Below, piece after piece: positions 23,869-25,036 of a DNA stretch of 25,036 bases. The DNA lies in the NCBI GenBank assembly GCA_031290815.1, contig JAISLO010000040.1, positions 1 to 25,036 of the forward strand. The letters are read 5' to 3'. The stretch's first letter is position 1. Each line of letters begins with the position of its first letter. A program made the translations under genes and the position numbers. Source of the stretch: Synergistaceae bacterium. GTDB taxonomy: Bacteria > Synergistota > Synergistia > Synergistales > Synergistaceae. The notes under the pieces were generated by a model, which was not told where the DNA came from, did no database searches, and worked only from the letters and a program-made list of their open reading frames with translations.

Positions 23869-23927
23869 AGTTGAGATTTTTTCCTGTGATATGAGCCAAA
23901 AGTCCCACGAAAACCACGCATTTTGGA

Positions 23928-23956
23928 TTGTATTTATGCGAGACTTGTATTATAAT
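23928..23956 (+). promoter_or_regulatory. Putative promoter of the zinc-ribbon protein gene
   Basis: TTGTAT (23928-23933) and a perfect TATAAT (23951-23956) are separated by exactly 17 bp, 55 bases before the chosen start codon and downstream of the operon terminator. The -35 is only a partial match. Confidence 0.6.
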
Positions 23957-24011
23957 CTTGATGTCAGAGTAAAGATACGGATTTACATTGTTCCTGGAAG
24001 GGGGGGGCTGT

Positions 24012-24725
24012 ATGTTATGCGGTGGATGCGGATTTTTAAATAGCGAGGGTGCTCGATTTTGTGTAGAATGCGGAAAACAGCTTCATCAGATGCAAGATAA
24101 TGGTGTTGGGGCGTATCTAGCGGGAGTTCGCTGCCAGGAGTGTGGTTCGCTCAATGAGGAAAATTCCAAATACTGCGCGGCGTGCGGCGCTGTCTTGCAT
24201 GCAGTAGCGGTTGCGGCTGGTTTAGATCTCCCGGATGCAAGTCCGTCTGCTTTGAACTATGCTGTGTCCGGCCGTCACGATGTATTCTCCGCGGACCGCG
24301 GTATTTTGATGGATCCGGTCGATGATGAAATTTTAAGACAGCGAGAGAGCATCATCTCGAGGCTGGATAAGCTGGATCGTGAGTTGGAGGCAAGGAAGCG
24401 CGAGGAGGCCGCGAATGCGGCCGACAGTTCCAGCTTCGCCGAGAGAGGGGATGCGTTGAGCGCTCTCTCGACGACCCTTGATTCGCTCATAACTGATCTT
24501 TTGGATGTGGAGATAAAGGAATATGCCGTTCCTGATTTTATCCATCCCGACGAGTCGGGTTTTCCGCCCAGAAATCCAGCGGCATATAAGCCTCTCAAGT
24601 CGTCAAGGAACCTGAGCTTTCAGGAAATCCTGCTTGTAATCGCATTGGTAGCGGCGATATTCATTGTTGGAATGAGTTGTGGTTTGTGGAGCTCTTATTT
24701 CTTCGAAATCCTAATCACGAGATAA
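24012..24725 (+). CDS. Double zinc-ribbon, single-pass membrane protein of unknown function
   Basis: A 237-residue protein with two zinc ribbons at the N-terminus: C3-x2-C6...C17-x2-C20 and C41-x2-C44...C55-x2-C58. A charged, probably coiled-coil stretch follows (about 105-160, RQRESIISRLDKLDRELEARKREE), then a proline-containing linker, then one strongly hydrophobic helix near the C-terminus (about 205-230, ILLVIALVAAIFIVGMSCGLW). The zinc ribbons are therefore probably cytoplasmic. ATG 24012 follows a G-rich GGAAGGGGGGG ribosome site; the frame opens earlier at TTG 23988 but without support. Proteins of this layout are common and mostly uncharacterised. Its own promoter and the preceding terminator make it a separate unit. 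Confidence 0.8.
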   Translation: MLCGGCGFLNSEGARFCVECGKQLHQMQDNGVGAYLAGVRCQECGSLNEENSKYCAACGAVLHAVAVAAGLDLPDASPSALNYAVSGRHDVFSADRGILMDPVDDEILRQRESIISRLDKLDRELEARKREEAANAADSSSFAERGDALSALSTTLDSLITDLLDVEIKEYAVPDFIHPDESGFPPRNPAAYKPLKSSRNLSFQEILLVIALVAAIFIVGMSCGLWSSYFFEILITR

Positions 24726-24757
24726 AACCCTGGGGTATCCAGGAAACGAGGCTGCGC

Positions 24758-24790
24758 TTGACAAAAACGAGTTTCTGATTTATATATAAT
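24758..24790 (+). promoter_or_regulatory. Strong putative promoter near the window end
   Basis: A perfect TTGACA at 24758-24763 is followed by TATATATAAT: TATATA at 24781-24786 gives a 17-bp spacer, TATAAT at 24785-24790 a 21-bp spacer. The first pairing is the usable one. Confidence 0.7.
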
Positions 24791-24797
24791 GTTACGT

Positions 24798-24826
24798 TCT
24801 GAGCTTGAGTGGGCTCGGGCATTTTT
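24798..24826 (+). terminator. Leader stem-loop with T-run, possible attenuator
   Basis: CTGAGC (24799-24804) pairs with GCTCGG (24813-24818) with one wobble and an 8-base loop; TTTTT follows at 24822-24826. It lies between the promoter at 24758 and the next ribosome site (GAAGGAGG, about 24833-24840), so early termination in the leader is possible. The stem is short. Confidence 0.4.
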
Positions 24827-24849
24827 ACGACTGAAGGAGGCGTAGGGGT

Positions 24850-25036
24850 ATGAAGCGTAATTTGGCTGTCAATCATAGGTCGGTTTACTCTTATTCCACG
24901 ATGTTCTCCTTTACCGGCATGGATCCTGGTTTGCATGGGATTTGTGCTTGTCGTGGCCCAGCCTGATAATATCAAGACGATACGACATAGCGCGATTCAG
25001 CATGTTAAACCGGGGTCCGGAAGGATCCCGGTTATT
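24850..25036 (+). pseudogene. Start of a membrane-anchored protein gene, reading frame apparently broken; runs off the window
   Basis: An ATG at 24850 with GAAGGAGG upstream and a strong promoter opens a frame that stops after 38 codons (24964-24966). The next frame carries on to the window end and looks coding: LPAWILVCMGFVLVVAQPDN, a transmembrane-like stretch, then a soluble KTIRHSAIQHVKPGSGRIPVI. Joining MKRNLAVNHRSVYSYSTMFS to it would give a normal short cytoplasmic tail plus membrane anchor, so a one-base shift near 24901-24920 is likely. It could be a sequencing error, a genuine mutation, or a different start such as ATG 24935. The function is not recognisable. Confidence 0.4.

Overview
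The window looks like the chromosome of an anaerobic bacterium. My best guess is Synergistota (a Cloacibacillus/Synergistes-like organism), which is inference from gene content and not a proven placement. The indicators are a tungsten/molybdenum aldehyde:ferredoxin oxidoreductase (AOR) family enzyme with its own ThiS/MoaD-like partner, a complete bacterial V/A-type ATPase operon in place of an F-type one, a UbiD-type non-oxidative decarboxylase cluster, moderately high GC, and frequent ATA (Ile) and AGG (Arg) codons. No phage, insertion sequence, CRISPR array, rRNA or tRNA gene was seen.

Layout. (1) 3-1486: 3' part of an AOR-family gene, overlapped by a small sulfur-carrier-like gene ending in Gly-Gly. 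(2) 1684-2175: a Fur-family regulator. (3) 2223-4714, minus strand: plsY followed by an overlapping gene for an unusual exported protein, a D-Ala-D-Ala carboxypeptidase fused to a class I fumarase/tartrate-dehydratase alpha-like domain. (4) 4715-5319: a 605-nt gene-free divergent regulatory region. (5) 5320-13552: a long co-directional cluster encoding UbiD decarboxylase, BsdD/VdcD-like small subunit, DASS/SLC13-like transporter, UbiX flavin prenyltransferase, LpdD-like chaperone, MoxR AAA+ ATPase, VWA protein, an unknown protein and type 1 IPP isomerase. (6) 13794-14696: a LysR-type regulator preceded by repeated TTGAAT/ATTCAA half-sites. (7) 14959-23778: a V/A-ATPase operon in the order D-G/H-C-I-K-F-E-A-B, closed by a strong intrinsic terminator at 23830-23868. 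(8) 24012-24725: a double zinc-ribbon membrane protein. (9) 24850-end: the start of a membrane-anchored protein whose reading frame appears broken.

How it fits together. UbiX makes prenylated FMN from FMN and a dimethylallyl donor, IPP isomerase can supply that donor, the LpdD-like protein probably handles the cofactor, and UbiD plus the BsdD-like subunit decarboxylates an (probably hydroxylated) aromatic acid that the transporter may carry. The MoxR-VWA-unknown trio sits between the chaperone and IPP isomerase genes. By analogy with CbbQO, NorQD and CoxDE it could be an ATP-driven maturation or metal/cofactor-insertion machine for the decarboxylase. This combination is the best candidate in the window for an undescribed system.

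Two further points stand out. The putative promoters of the decarboxylase cluster (4955-5018) and the V-ATPase operon (14734-14796) share a long gapped motif at equal spacing ahead of perfect TATAAT boxes, suggesting one regulator couples decarboxylation and ATPase expression. The carboxypeptidase-fumarase fusion keeps all three iron-sulfur cysteines of the hydratase family but lacks its usual CQDTG catalytic motif.
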